A stretch of DNA of 64,000 nucleotides from JAHRVQ01 sp964548025 (GCA_964548025.1 CAZJRI010000005.1:17824-81823); one strand, 5' to 3'; shown: positions 8,887 to 18,519, counted from the stretch's first letter. Numbers and translations: made by a program. Notes: generated by a model from the sequence alone, not told the origin.

Positions 8887-9912
8887 ATGAATGATATCGT
8901 CGTGCGGCCCAAAGCGGCCCCCGTTGTGCTGGGTGCAGTGGCTTTTGGCAAACCAAAACCAACAACCCGGGATCATCCCCTTTCGAGTGATGAGGCCTGC
9001 AATGATCTGCTAAGTGCATTCTCAGGTTTTGGCGGCGAAGAACTGGATACTTCCAGAGTCTATCAGAACGGCAACTGCGAGGGAGTCATCGGACGAATAC
9101 CAGCAGCCAGAGAAATAAGGGTCGGTACGAAATATCACCCCAGCTTGCCCGGTGGACCACTCGAACAGATGGACCAGACCCTGACAGCGCTGAAGCGGGA
9201 TTCGGTCTCTATATACTATATTCACATGCCATCCACTGAGATCATGTTGGAGGATACACTGGATGAAATGAATCAGTGTCATCAAGCCGGTAAATTTGAG
9301 GAATTTGGACTATCCAATTTTCCAGCCTGGCAGGTTGTGGAGATTTGCCAGTTCTGTAAAAGAAAGGGTTATGTACAGCCTACCGTTTACCAGGGTGTCT
9401 ACAATGCCCTCAATCGAACTGCTGAATACGAGCTGGTACCGGTTCTTCGAAACTATGGCATCAGATATTATAGTCATGGTTCACTGGCGAGTGGATTTCT
9501 GACGGGCAAATACAAGCAGGGGGTTGCGCCGGTCAAGGGTGTTGACAGATTTGCACAGTCGCGACGTATCAAGCAGTACGAAGAACGTTATTTGCATCGG
9601 CCTGAAATGTTTGCTGCGCTTGATGAGATCAGTCACGCTTCACAGGCTGAAAATCTCAGTGTTTTGGAAGCAGCGGTGCGATGGACGCAGCACCATTCAG
9701 CGATAGAAGGAGAATTGGGTGATGCTGTTCTGATCGGTGTCTCAAGATTAGAACAACTAGAACCCATCATGCGCGCATCATCGAATGGTCCACTGCCGGA
9801 TTCCGTTGCGCAGGCTTTCGAGAAAGCAAATGAATTTGTCAGAATGAAGTCGGAATACTACCTGCAGTACCCATACCCGAAAGAAGGCAGCCCCTGGCGA
9901 TTGAGGATTTGA
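8887..9912 (+). CDS. Aldo/keto reductase (AKR7-like)
   Basis: The 341-residue protein has the aldo/keto reductase tetrad Asp54 and Tyr59 (ELDTSRVYQNG), Lys82 (VGTKYHP) and His113 (YYIHMPS). The LDTSRVYQNG pattern is that of the AKR7 (aflatoxin-aldehyde reductase) group, which uses NADPH to reduce aldehydes in the cytoplasm. The GLSNFPAWQV, VYQGVYNALNR and YSHGSLASGFLTGKY segments are typical of the barrel and cofactor-binding side. It is the first gene of a probable three-gene unit with the MaoC-like and CoA-transferase genes 92 bases downstream, suggesting reduction of an aldehyde or ketone intermediate in the same route. Physiological substrate is unknown. Confidence 0.88.
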   Translation: MNDIVVRPKAAPVVLGAVAFGKPKPTTRDHPLSSDEACNDLLSAFSGFGGEELDTSRVYQNGNCEGVIGRIPAAREIRVGTKYHPSLPGGPLEQMDQTLTALKRDSVSIYYIHMPSTEIMLEDTLDEMNQCHQAGKFEEFGLSNFPAWQVVEICQFCKRKGYVQPTVYQGVYNALNRTAEYELVPVLRNYGIRYYSHGSLASGFLTGKYKQGVAPVKGVDRFAQSRRIKQYEERYLHRPEMFAALDEISHASQAENLSVLEAAVRWTQHHSAIEGELGDAVLIGVSRLEQLEPIMRASSNGPLPDSVAQAFEKANEFVRMKSEYYLQYPYPKEGSPWRLRI

Positions 9913-10004
9913 TAGATATTCATGGAATAGATAACGCCAACATGTACCGCCGGTAATTTCACCTTGCTATAGTTGCCTCGAGATGAATTATCGGAGCAAT
10001 TAAA

Positions 10005-10937
10005 ATGACTGATGCCACATGGCCGCGAGCATTAAAGAACGCCAGCGGACCGATACGATTGGATAAGCTGGATGGCGCGGCAGAAGGTATGGGTGACTGG
10101 GGTGACGAGACCTGCGCACTGGCTGCAGACGGGTTCGTTCCCCCGGATATGATGACGGGTCTCACCTTATTTATATTGACACAGCAACCCCGGGACAAGG
10201 AGAGCAAACAATCCATTCCCGGTGGCGGAGGGGGTGTCGCTGGCGGTGTCTGGGTAAGGGAGCGCTACACGATTCACAGGCCATTAGAGCGAGAAGAGGT
10301 TTTCACAGTCAGTGGTGAATCGATGGGCCGCCATGTGCATAAAGGGAGGCGATACGGGACGACACGCAGTGAGACTCTGAATGCGGCAGGTGAACCTGCT
10401 GCAACCAACCTCACCACCGGACTTCTGCAGTATCGGGTTGAGGAAGGTCTTGAGGATTCCCTTGAAGGCTATGATCCTGAAAGCCTGGATGCACCTTCGC
10501 CGGATTGGGCCACAGCATCGAATAACCCCTGCAGGGAACAGTTGTCAGCGCTTAAGGAAGGTGATGTATTTGGTGGTTATCCCGTCCTGGTCAGTTTGAA
10601 AATGATGGAAGCCCGGGACACTAAGAATCCAGACAATCCTATCCACTCGGACCCGGAACTGGCACGCAAAGCAGGTTTGTCTAAACCTATTGCAGGTGGC
10701 TCCCATGTTTTGTCTTTTCCCCTTGAGATTGTGATGCAGAAGGTTGGCAGGCAGGCCCTCTTGCATGGTGCCTGTTTCGACATTCGGTGGAGGGCACCTG
10801 TTTATGCTGACAAGGTCATTCACCCCCATGCAAAAGTAATCACCGCGACTGATGACAGGGTTGTCTTTGAAGTAGATGCCACACTTGAATCAGGCGATCT
10901 TGCAATGATAGGGCAGGTCACGGTACCACTGTCATGA
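10005..10937 (+). CDS. MaoC-like double hot-dog acyl-CoA hydratase/dehydratase
   Basis: The 310-residue protein contains an N-terminal hot-dog half and a C-terminal MaoC-like half in which DPELARKAGLSKPIAGG, then SHVLSFPLEIVM, sits about residues 214-245. MaoC-family proteins hydrate enoyl-CoA or dehydrate hydroxyacyl-CoA. The canonical Asp/His dyad of R-hydratases is not obvious, so activity is likely but unproven. Its stop overlaps the start of the CoA-transferase gene by four bases (ATGA), indicating translational coupling. Together they suggest acylation of an acid with CoA followed by (de)hydration. Confidence 0.8.
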   Translation: MTDATWPRALKNASGPIRLDKLDGAAEGMGDWGDETCALAADGFVPPDMMTGLTLFILTQQPRDKESKQSIPGGGGGVAGGVWVRERYTIHRPLEREEVFTVSGESMGRHVHKGRRYGTTRSETLNAAGEPAATNLTTGLLQYRVEEGLEDSLEGYDPESLDAPSPDWATASNNPCREQLSALKEGDVFGGYPVLVSLKMMEARDTKNPDNPIHSDPELARKAGLSKPIAGGSHVLSFPLEIVMQKVGRQALLHGACFDIRWRAPVYADKVIHPHAKVITATDDRVVFEVDATLESGDLAMIGQVTVPLS

Positions 10938-13354
10938 GTGAAGCTTTATCAGGAATCCGGGTGGTAGAAGTTGCCAACCGGTCAGCAGCCCTGGCTGGTC
11001 GTATACTTGCCGATCTTGGCGCTGAGGTCATTATGGTCGAGCCGGAAGTGGGGGCGGCCCTGCGTCACGAGGCGCCTTTCTTGAATGAAACCGCAGGGAT
11101 TGAAAATGGCTTCGGGCATCTGTATCTGGATGTAAACAAAAAGTCGGTGGTCATCGATTTCACTACTGAAAGTGGGCGTGAACTTTTTCTGGATCTCATC
11201 GCAAGCGCCGATTTGCTTCTGGAGACATTGGCACCTGGGTGGCTGGATGCTCATAATCTTGGTCATAATACCCTCACGCAATACAATCCTCGATTGATTC
11301 ACTGTTCGGTTACGCCGTTTGGACTTGATGCACCCTGGCGATCCCGTCGGGCCAGCGACATAGTTGCGGGTGCTGCCGGTGGTCTGATTCATGTATCCGG
11401 TTCACCCCAGGGTGTACCGATTCAAGGTGGTGCGAACCCCTCTTATACCATGGCTTCTCTTGCTGCAGCTTCTGCAATCACCATTGCCCTACACCAGCGG
11501 GATTTTGGTAAAGATAGTGATGTGAATGCCGGTGTCCATATTGATCTTTCAATGCAGGAAGCGACAGCGCTCGCGGTGATGCAGACTGCATATCCAAGTC
11601 AGTGGCAATGGCATCAACGGATTCCAGTGAGACCGGGTCTGTCAGCGGCCATGGCGTGTCGTGACGGTAAATATGTGAGTTTGTTAGTGCGCCCTGACCG
11701 ATTTAAGGATTTTCTTGATTGGGCTGATGCGGTGGGTATAGAACATGGTATGACACCTGAGGATTGGCACTTTGCACGTTTGGATTCTCCGCGTGAGAAT
11801 AACCCGGTATCAGAAACGACGCTTAAACTCGCGGAAGCACTGGATAGAGATGATTTTGTCGAAGGGGCACTTGGAGCCGATATTATCTGCCTGCCGGTGC
11901 TTGATTTTCCCGATCTTGAAAAGCAGGAACAGTATCAGATAAATGATCAATTTCTTAGTATCGAGCACGATACTCTGAGTGAAACGCTGGGTTTCGTACG
12001 CTCACCAGTAGACGCAATGGCTGATGGGGTGGAATTCAAGCGCGCGCCATTGCTTGGTGAACATCAGTCGTTGTTAAACAAACTTGAAAAGACGACACCC
12101 GCTGCTTCGGGCCCTGTGACAATTGCAGACCCTTCAAAAGCGCTTGACGGTCTGCGAGTGGTAGATTTCGGCTGGGTACTTGCAGCGCCCATTGGTACCC
12201 GATTGCTGGCGAGTTTCGGTGCAGAAGTCATCCGTATAGAGTCCACCACGAAACCGGACTCTATGCGGAGTCAGGCCGGGCCTGACGGTAAGCCCCATAG
12301 TGATCTTGGTGGTCTCCACAATTCTGTCAATGCGGGCAAGAAGTCACTGACTGTTGACCTGACGAAACCGGAAGGGCTTGCGCTCGTGAAGGATCTCATT
12401 GGCACGGCAGATATCGTTGTGAACAACTTCAGGCCGGGTGCACTTGATCGGATGGGGCTTGGATACGATATTTTAAAGCAGATTAAGAACGATATTATTT
12501 TATTGAATATGCCTGGTGCACATCGTACGGGACCCTGGGCGCAGAGGCCCAGTATGGGCAATATTCTTATGGCAGCATCCGGTTTTAATATGCTGAGTGG
12601 TTTTGAAGGAGAGCGACCGCGCGGCATCGGTATCGCCTACCCTGACTTTACTTCTCCGCATTTACTTGTGGCAACGATTCTCGCTGCGGTTCGCCAACAG
12701 AGAAATAACGGGGCGGGGCAGGAATTACATCTGACCCAATTATCAGGCGTATTGTCTCTGCTTGGGTGTGAGTGGATGCAGTATAAGGCTACAGGGAAAC
12801 AACCAGTACGCAATAGCAATCGGAATCCCAATTATTGTCCTCACGGAATCTATCCTGCCTGTGAAGAGGCAGAACTGGGTTTGGATAGCTGGGTCGCAAT
12901 TGCCGTTGCCAGCGATGCAGAGTGGCTGAGACTGTGCGAGTTAATGGGGCAGATGGAACTCGCTTCTGATGATCGATTTTCTACACTGACGACCCGTCGT
13001 GAACACGAAGATGAACTAGATGCGATTGTCAGTCGGTGGACAGAATCAAGAGACAAGTGGCAGGTGGCTGATGAACTTCAAAATTCAGGCATTGCTGCTG
13101 CAGCGGTTGAGCATCTGAAGGATATGATGGAACGTGATCCCCAACTGCCGGGTCACTATCAACGAATACGTCAGCCAGCAGCGCCTGATGTGGATATCCC
13201 GATTGACCGGGAAGCCGCCCAATGGGTTGGTATGGGACTAGAGTTGAATCGGGCACCGATGCTCGGGGAAGACAATCAATATGTGGTGCAGGATATTCTT
13301 GGTCGTTCCGATGAAGAGTTTGCGGAATTGATTATTAACGATGTATTGAGTTGA
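10934..13354 (+). CDS. Fused double-domain family III CoA-transferase (CaiB/BaiF)
   Basis: The 806-residue protein is two family III CoA-transferase domains in tandem, roughly residues 4-380 and 402-800; each begins with the same pattern (LSGIRVVEVANRSAALAGR, LDGLRVVDFGWVLAAP) and includes AEVIMVE/AEVIRIE. Family III enzymes move CoA between carboxylic acids through an aspartyl-CoA intermediate. The second half has Asp571 in AYPDFTSPH, about 169 residues into the domain as in formyl-CoA transferase. The aligned position of the first half is Ser170 (ANPSYTMAS), so the N-terminal half has probably lost catalysis. The gene overlaps the MaoC-like gene by four bases and ends nine bases before a convergent PilZ gene. 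Confidence 0.9.
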   Translation: MSEALSGIRVVEVANRSAALAGRILADLGAEVIMVEPEVGAALRHEAPFLNETAGIENGFGHLYLDVNKKSVVIDFTTESGRELFLDLIASADLLLETLAPGWLDAHNLGHNTLTQYNPRLIHCSVTPFGLDAPWRSRRASDIVAGAAGGLIHVSGSPQGVPIQGGANPSYTMASLAAASAITIALHQRDFGKDSDVNAGVHIDLSMQEATALAVMQTAYPSQWQWHQRIPVRPGLSAAMACRDGKYVSLLVRPDRFKDFLDWADAVGIEHGMTPEDWHFARLDSPRENNPVSETTLKLAEALDRDDFVEGALGADIICLPVLDFPDLEKQEQYQINDQFLSIEHDTLSETLGFVRSPVDAMADGVEFKRAPLLGEHQSLLNKLEKTTPAASGPVTIADPSKALDGLRVVDFGWVLAAPIGTRLLASFGAEVIRIESTTKPDSMRSQAGPDGKPHSDLGGLHNSVNAGKKSLTVDLTKPEGLALVKDLIGTADIVVNNFRPGALDRMGLGYDILKQIKNDIILLNMPGAHRTGPWAQRPSMGNILMAASGFNMLSGFEGERPRGIGIAYPDFTSPHLLVATILAAVRQQRNNGAGQELHLTQLSGVLSLLGCEWMQYKATGKQPVRNSNRNPNYCPHGIYPACEEAELGLDSWVAIAVASDAEWLRLCELMGQMELASDDRFSTLTTRREHEDELDAIVSRWTESRDKWQVADELQNSGIAAAAVEHLKDMMERDPQLPGHYQRIRQPAAPDVDIPIDREAAQWVGMGLELNRAPMLGEDNQYVVQDILGRSDEEFAELIINDVLS

Positions 13355-13363
13355 GTACCGAGG

Positions 13364-14356
13364 TCAATCTTCGTTGGCGGGTGACTTGGCAAATTTGATT
13401 GCTGCCATCTCTTTGATCAGCTCTTCGGTGCGGTCGCGGAGTTCCTCAGAGGGGTGATCAAACTCAAGACCAACATGATAAAGCTCCGCCTGACCCAGTG
13501 TTACTGGTTCCTGGTGAACGACACGCGCACGTAGTTTTAGGCTGCAACTCTCATCCAGTGTGCTCACAACAGCCTGAAATGACTGGCCCAGTTGCAATGG
13601 ATCTGGAACAGTGATTCCTAATCCACCGGTTGATATATCCTCCAAAGTAGCCTGTAATTCGCTGACGTCATCGAACTGAATGTCGAGTCGCTGTGTCAAT
13701 CTTGCGTATTTTCGTTGTCCCTGGCTGTCGCTGGCTTGCCCGAGAACTTCCAGGATGTCATCCAGTTCTGCTTGAGCTCTGGTGCTCAGGCTCGAAAATC
13801 GAATAGCCACGCCTTCCCCCTGATTGTTGGCAAGGTCCCATGTTCTAACGATTTTCGCCTCTACCGATATTGAGCCACCCTGTGTACTTGGCAAAATGAT
13901 CTCAAGCGTATCACCAGAGTCACCCTGGGCCTTGTCGACCTGTATTGCAGCACCACCCCAGGAAATATCTTCTAATTGTGCGTTTACGGGTTCAGTTTCG
14001 CCTGGCCATAACACCTTGATCGGAGCGGTGACATTGATCCGGAGTTGATTTCTATTTTCCGAAAGCTGATTGTCGGTGGACTCTCCTAATAATGATCGGG
14101 TGAGATCTTCGGTGACGAGAGATTTTGCCAATTCAAGGGCTTCTTCCAGCACCTGGCTTCCTGCTACGAATAACCCGTGTTCTTGTGATGTGTCTGAGTT
14201 ATCAGCGTCCAGCCGAAGCTGGGCCATGGAGTTTTCGAAAGTTACAAATTCGCATTTCGCCCGATGCTGGACCACACTCGTAGCCAATAGGCGAATACAA
14301 GCCAAAAGTTCGTCATGTGATGCGTGCTCAAGGAGTTCGTCTGAATTTTCTTTCAT
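13364..14356 (-). CDS. Tandem PilZ-domain protein (c-di-GMP receptor)
   Basis: The 330-residue protein has an N-terminal ~110-residue region without recognised domain, then two PilZ domains. The first has RNQLR and DISWGG; the second has RKYAR and DISTGG, so both retain the RxxxR and D/NxSxxG c-di-GMP-binding signatures. There is no membrane segment, so it is a cytoplasmic receptor that could alter partner activity on binding c-di-GMP. No diguanylate cyclase or phosphodiesterase is in the window, and the target is unknown. It converges with the CoA-transferase gene. Confidence 0.88.
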   Translation of the reverse strand: MKENSDELLEHASHDELLACIRLLATSVVQHRAKCEFVTFENSMAQLRLDADNSDTSQEHGLFVAGSQVLEEALELAKSLVTEDLTRSLLGESTDNQLSENRNQLRINVTAPIKVLWPGETEPVNAQLEDISWGGAAIQVDKAQGDSGDTLEIILPSTQGGSISVEAKIVRTWDLANNQGEGVAIRFSSLSTRAQAELDDILEVLGQASDSQGQRKYARLTQRLDIQFDDVSELQATLEDISTGGLGITVPDPLQLGQSFQAVVSTLDESCSLKLRARVVHQEPVTLGQAELYHVGLEFDHPSEELRDRTEELIKEMAAIKFAKSPANED

Positions 14357-14718
14357 GATTCTCTAAATCGATGCGGGTTCAAGCTCATCCTCTATTTTGC
14401 TCAGTATAGCTGACCATCCTGCTGAAATTCGAATAATTCGATAAAGTATCACACGACGCGGGTATATGTGCTTAAAGTTCCAGATAAAGTGTTCATATAT
14501 TCGGTTATCGGTGATGATAGTGATTGCGTGTTCCGAGACCTTGACAGATCCAAGGAGCGCGTCAGTTGCTTGCAATACCCTTATATTACCTGTCTACAAC
14601 CCCTGAAATTCTGTTAGTGTAAACGACACGCTGGAATTTGTGCAAAAAGTGAGCGTATCTTCCCGTCCGCGAGTAAGGTGATCTGGGCTTGAGAATCGGT
14701 CGAGGTTCAATAGATCGA

Positions 14719-14737
14719 ATTAGTCATTATCATTTTA
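14719..14737 (-). promoter_or_regulatory. Fur-box-like site
   Basis: The minus strand reads TAAAATGATAATGACTAAT, which matches the classical 19-base Fur box at 13 of 19 positions by my count, including the full ATGATAAT core. It is about 90 bases upstream of the flavin reductase gene. Iron regulation is inferred only. Confidence 0.4.
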
Positions 14738-14739
14738 CT

Positions 14740-14758
14740 ATTGCTCTAATATAGCAAT
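14740..14758. promoter_or_regulatory. Inverted repeat, possible operator of the flavin reductase gene
   Basis: ATTGCT and AGCAAT arms flank a 7-base A/T-rich centre. The site is adjacent to the Fur-like site and 70 bases upstream of the flavin reductase start, in a good place for an operator or the -10 region. Confidence 0.35.
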
Positions 14759-14828
14759 GAATTACAGAAATCTACCAATAGCGGTTTTCTTCGAAGACAC
14801 AAGTAGTTGAGATAAGGAGTGTTGGCCC

Positions 14829-15455
14829 ATGTACTGGCGAACAGATGAACACCATAATCTTAAACACAACCCTTTTAGCGCGCTGGTTGCCCCGCGGCCG
14901 ATTGGCTGGATTTCGACCTTTGATACAGAAGGGAGACCCAATGTGGCGCCGTATTCCTTCTTCAATGCAGTTTCATACCTACCGCCACAATTAATATTTT
15001 CCGTAGGTGCGCGTCCTGAAGGAGAGGCACCTCCTGTTAAGGATACACTGACGAATGTTGAAAGAAGCGGTTCTTTCGTCGCGAATCTGGTGACATGGGA
15101 TCTGCGCGAGGCAATGAATGCCACTTCTGCTGAATGTCCGCCTGAAGTAAATGAATTTGAGCTTGCTGGCATCACCGCTGAAGACTCACAGAGGGTTAAT
15201 GCACCAAGAGTTAAAGAAAGCCCGGTTAATTTTGAATGTGAAATGATACAGATCATACCGACCAGGTCTCGCGAAGGATACACGCCCAATATGCTCGTAC
15301 TGGGTGAAGTAGTTGGGATACAGATTGACGATTCCGTCATAGAAGACGGTTTGATCAATTATCGAAAGACTCAACCGATTTCTCGCTTGGGATATATGGC
15401 TGACTATGCTGCGACCACCGATATTTTTTACATGCCCAGACCGGGTTGGCCGTAA
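14829..15455 (+). CDS. Flavin reductase-like (FMN-binding split barrel) protein
   Basis: The 208-residue protein opens with FSALVAPRPIGWISTFD, continues with GRPNVAPYSFFNAVS and GSFVANLVTW, the hallmark of the flavin reductase-like domain that binds FMN and reduces flavin or acts as an oxidoreductase. AAGGAG is ten bases upstream of the ATG. It is cytoplasmic, with no signal. The gene stands alone between a gene-free stretch with possible Fur and palindromic sites and a convergent large secreted-protein gene. Partner oxygenase is not adjacent, though the window encodes an FAD monooxygenase at 30.8 kb. Substrate is unknown. Confidence 0.85.
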   Translation: MYWRTDEHHNLKHNPFSALVAPRPIGWISTFDTEGRPNVAPYSFFNAVSYLPPQLIFSVGARPEGEAPPVKDTLTNVERSGSFVANLVTWDLREAMNATSAECPPEVNEFELAGITAEDSQRVNAPRVKESPVNFECEMIQIIPTRSREGYTPNMLVLGEVVGIQIDDSVIEDGLINYRKTQPISRLGYMADYAATTDIFYMPRPGWP

Positions 15456-15697
15456 TGTAAGGGGTGGTACACAGCACTTCAGATTTGATATGTCGGGTGT
15501 GAACCTGTGAAGAAGGTTGATTATTCCTTTCTCATCTCATGCTCAATTTATTAGCCAGTGAATCTGCATCGTCTGTTGTAACACTATTTCTGCGTGGCCG
15601 AGATTAGATAGATACTGTTTTGGCCTTGTCCGTTGCCTTTCTGGTTGCGTTTCTGGTTAGTGTCGTCCAACAAATATTTAATCTCAACAGTAGATGG

Positions 15698-18157
15698 CTA
15701 GAACCTCGCGTTTGACAGGCAGGTAAAGTTTTCTCCAGGATCTCGCCATTCCCTGTAGAAATTTGTACCGCCGGTGATCTTTCTTGCTGGTCTGTACTTG
15801 TCGAGCGGTTCCTTCCAGCTACAGGCGGTATAATTCACGCCACCCGAACCTGGCAAGGGAGTACTATTGCCGGATGATAGTACGCCTGCTACACAATTAT
15901 TGGCGTCTGATGACTGGCAGACTACAGCGTAAATTGTCGCCAGGCATGCATTACGGAAGGTGGATGAACCAATGTCAACACACTCGCTAGCAGCATGGTT
16001 GTTGCTGACATCTGTCTCAAAAACGGACGACGAAGCGGTCTCTCCGATTTTTCTGCCTGGATACAAGGGAAGGCGTATTGTTGTCTCCAACGTACCAGTG
16101 GCTCCAGGTGTACTCGCATCGAAACTGAATGTAGGTGTTGTATAGGAAGCTGGTCCATAGCCGACCTCACCGAAGCCCGATTCTGCAGTGAATTGAACGG
16201 TTAAATCAACGGTGCATTTTGTTGAATCGCCAGACAGTAGTTTTCCAAGCACGCCATAGTATTTAATTAGCCGCGATGCATCATCCGTTGAATAGACACT
16301 ACCTCCCGTATCAAGCGCGAGATTATCGAGCGTGGTTGAGTTTGAGTTTCTTAAATTGATCGCGAATACAGATACATTGTTTTGAATGGCACTGTTTTTG
16401 ACACTTATCGAGCTCGATGAACTCGCTGTATCTTGACCGTCTGAGAAAGCCAGTAGCGCGCGTTTGCTGCTGGAGAAGGATTCAAATTTGCTAATGGAAC
16501 TCAGCATGGAATCCCACAAAGGCGTCGCACCAGAGGGTGATTTGATTTGTGAGATGTGAGATAGCAGTGAATTGATACTGCTCGTAAAACCCTGGGAAAT
16601 AAAGTTGGTTGAGGAACCACTGAATTCAGCAATCATTGCCCGGTCATTGAAGCCAAGACTATTGACAAACTCCCTTGCAGCGTCGAGTGATTCGTCATAG
16701 GGGTCATTGCCATCCATGCTGCCACTTCGATCAAATAACATAACGGCATCATAACTATCCTGAGTCCCTGATGATGAGCAAGACAGGCTGTCAACCGTGT
16801 AGCGTTGAGTACCAAGTCGGGAACTGCTACCGGGTACCGAGAGATTATGCGCAGAGGTGTTGAGACTGGTTAGGTCTGCAGGTTCCTTGGAGTTTGCGTC
16901 GAAGGCGTGCAGGTCAATTGATACCCGGTAAACGCTCGGATTTGTCGTCAGTGTTGGGGTAATCTTGTTGTAGGAAACAATACCGTCAAAAACACCTGTT
17001 GATGGATCTGGGTCGCTGCCCCCGATGGGTGGTTGTTGGTCGTTGCTACTTGTAGCGGTAGCTGTGACGGTATATGAACCTGCACTGAATCCATAGACGC
17101 CAATAAAGACAGTTGTGGCTGATGAAGCGACGAGACTGCATGTTTCTGATTGTGAACCCCCAAGAAATGAACTGCAGTCGTATGACTGTAGGGTTGGTTC
17201 TGATCCATCGCCAACATAGAGATCAATGTCACTGGACAATCCGGTAACAGAAATGTCAACGGTCGTATTGGCTTCGACATCGATACTGAAATAATCAAAT
17301 GTGTCGAATCCAACGGAGCCCTGTAGTGGAGAGCCTGACGAAATACTCTGTGCACCGTTTGAGCCGATATTACCCACGGCAACCGGCTGCCAGTTCTGGT
17401 CTCCTACCTTTGTGATAGCGAGGCTCTGCTGCCTGCTTGTACCATCCATCAACCACAGCCTGTTGCTGCCATCGTTTGAATTACGAAACAGGATGTCAGC
17501 TTTACCGTCAACATCCATATCGAAGACGGCAAAAGGTGTCCACCCGGAACCCGTACCAGGAATCGAAGCCCTGGATTTACGACCGAAGGCATTCAACAAC
17601 CAGACTGAATTCTTACCACCCGAGGCATTATGCCAGAGCAAGTCATCGCTTCCGTCGGCGTCAAAATCGCCAGTGCCTGATACCTGCCATGCGGTACTCA
17701 CATTCGGTAGCTCGACACGGCTTGAGATAGTCTCGCTGTTCATGAACCAGAGAATGTTGGCGCCACTGGTGTTGCGCCAGAGTAGATCCTGTTTACCATC
17801 GCCGTCGAAATCACCGACTGCAATGAGGCGCCAGGTGGGATGGGCTGCTTTTATGGCAATGGAACTTGTTCTGACACCATTCTCAATCGTCCATAAACGG
17901 TTCTCACCGCTACCATGGTGTCTGAATAGAATCTCATCCACGCCATCACCGGTAAAGTCGGCCATGGCTTCTACCTGCCATTTCGAATCAGCAACGGTGT
18001 TAATGGAATACCGGTCGAGCCTGGTGTCTCCATCCATGCTCCACAGCGTATTGTTCCCATTAGCCGAATTCCGCCAAAAGATATGCGGATTAGCCAGGGA
18101 AGAAAACGCGGAAAGACATAGAAGAAGACTAAAAAAGATACGAGTCGAGTACTGCAT
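15698..18157 (-). CDS. Large exported FG-GAP / PPC / von Willebrand A protein
   Basis: The 819-residue protein has a signal peptide (first ~22 residues). Residues about 24-265 are FG-GAP/VCBS-like propeller repeats with GDFDGDGKQDLLWRN-type units. About 280-365 is a pre-peptidase C-terminal-like domain (ANTTVDISVTGLSSDIDLYV). About 470-645 is a von Willebrand A domain with an intact MIDAS start DRSGSMD. The last ~130 residues are Cys-containing and unassigned. Exported VWA and FG-GAP proteins usually mediate adhesion with bound divalent cations. The propeller module is strikingly like the one in the protein at 58466-59938. Adhesion is inferred; no secretion system lies next to it. Confidence 0.85.
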   Translation of the reverse strand: MQYSTRIFFSLLLCLSAFSSLANPHIFWRNSANGNNTLWSMDGDTRLDRYSINTVADSKWQVEAMADFTGDGVDEILFRHHGSGENRLWTIENGVRTSSIAIKAAHPTWRLIAVGDFDGDGKQDLLWRNTSGANILWFMNSETISSRVELPNVSTAWQVSGTGDFDADGSDDLLWHNASGGKNSVWLLNAFGRKSRASIPGTGSGWTPFAVFDMDVDGKADILFRNSNDGSNRLWLMDGTSRQQSLAITKVGDQNWQPVAVGNIGSNGAQSISSGSPLQGSVGFDTFDYFSIDVEANTTVDISVTGLSSDIDLYVGDGSEPTLQSYDCSSFLGGSQSETCSLVASSATTVFIGVYGFSAGSYTVTATATSSNDQQPPIGGSDPDPSTGVFDGIVSYNKITPTLTTNPSVYRVSIDLHAFDANSKEPADLTSLNTSAHNLSVPGSSSRLGTQRYTVDSLSCSSSGTQDSYDAVMLFDRSGSMDGNDPYDESLDAAREFVNSLGFNDRAMIAEFSGSSTNFISQGFTSSINSLLSHISQIKSPSGATPLWDSMLSSISKFESFSSSKRALLAFSDGQDTASSSSSISVKNSAIQNNVSVFAINLRNSNSTTLDNLALDTGGSVYSTDDASRLIKYYGVLGKLLSGDSTKCTVDLTVQFTAESGFGEVGYGPASYTTPTFSFDASTPGATGTLETTIRLPLYPGRKIGETASSSVFETDVSNNHAASECVDIGSSTFRNACLATIYAVVCQSSDANNCVAGVLSSGNSTPLPGSGGVNYTACSWKEPLDKYRPARKITGGTNFYREWRDPGENFTCLSNARF

Positions 18158-18519
18158 GAGACATATTTTTGTAGTCAGATCAAAGCCACTCTACATTATT
18201 AGTGGTGAAAAAGGACAGTCCTCGGCTGGTTTTTTTTCAAATTTGGATGAGTGGTGCTGGATGACTGCAGAGGACTTGTTGCACACAAATTCTAGAATAC
18301 TTCAGCATATCGTTTTAATCGTTATCGTGAGAACATCAGAAGAAGATGAGGGGCTCATTGCAATGGTGCGATGCTGCAATGGGTACAGTTGATCCATCAT
18401 CCTTTGTATTTTCAGGATTGTCTGAAGACCGTACCTGAATCTATACATGGTTACTGAGATCTGGTTTCCGAGAAATAGTTTCCGAGATACAGTTTCCAAG
18501 ATATGGTTTTCCGAGGTTT
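18158..18519. other. Gene-free stretch with short degenerate tandem repeats
   Basis: No gene is seen. It holds the promoter region of the VWA/FG-GAP gene and, at 18449-18517, four to five imperfect 14-15-base copies of GGTTTCCGAGATA-type sequence ending at the stop codon of the dehydrogenase gene. Confidence 0.5.
18449..18517. repeat. Degenerate GTTTCCGAGA tandem repeat
   Basis: Units begin near 18449, 18463, 18478, 18492 and 18506 with spacings of 14-15 bases and share GTTTCC(G/A)AGA. Copies differ by one to four bases. They sit immediately 3' of the dehydrogenase gene. Confidence 0.6.

Larger units (their letters stand above)
14357..14828. other. Gene-free stretch between PilZ and flavin reductase genes
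   Basis: No convincing gene is seen here. A 70-codon minus-strand frame at 14363-14575 has a TTG start, no clear ribosome-binding site and no recognisable sequence. The right half is A+T-rich and holds two candidate regulatory sites at 14719-14758. Confidence 0.5.

Noticed and set aside
14363..14575. 70-codon minus-strand frame upstream of the PilZ gene
   Set aside because: TTG start, no ribosome-binding site and no recognisable sequence; treated as noncoding.
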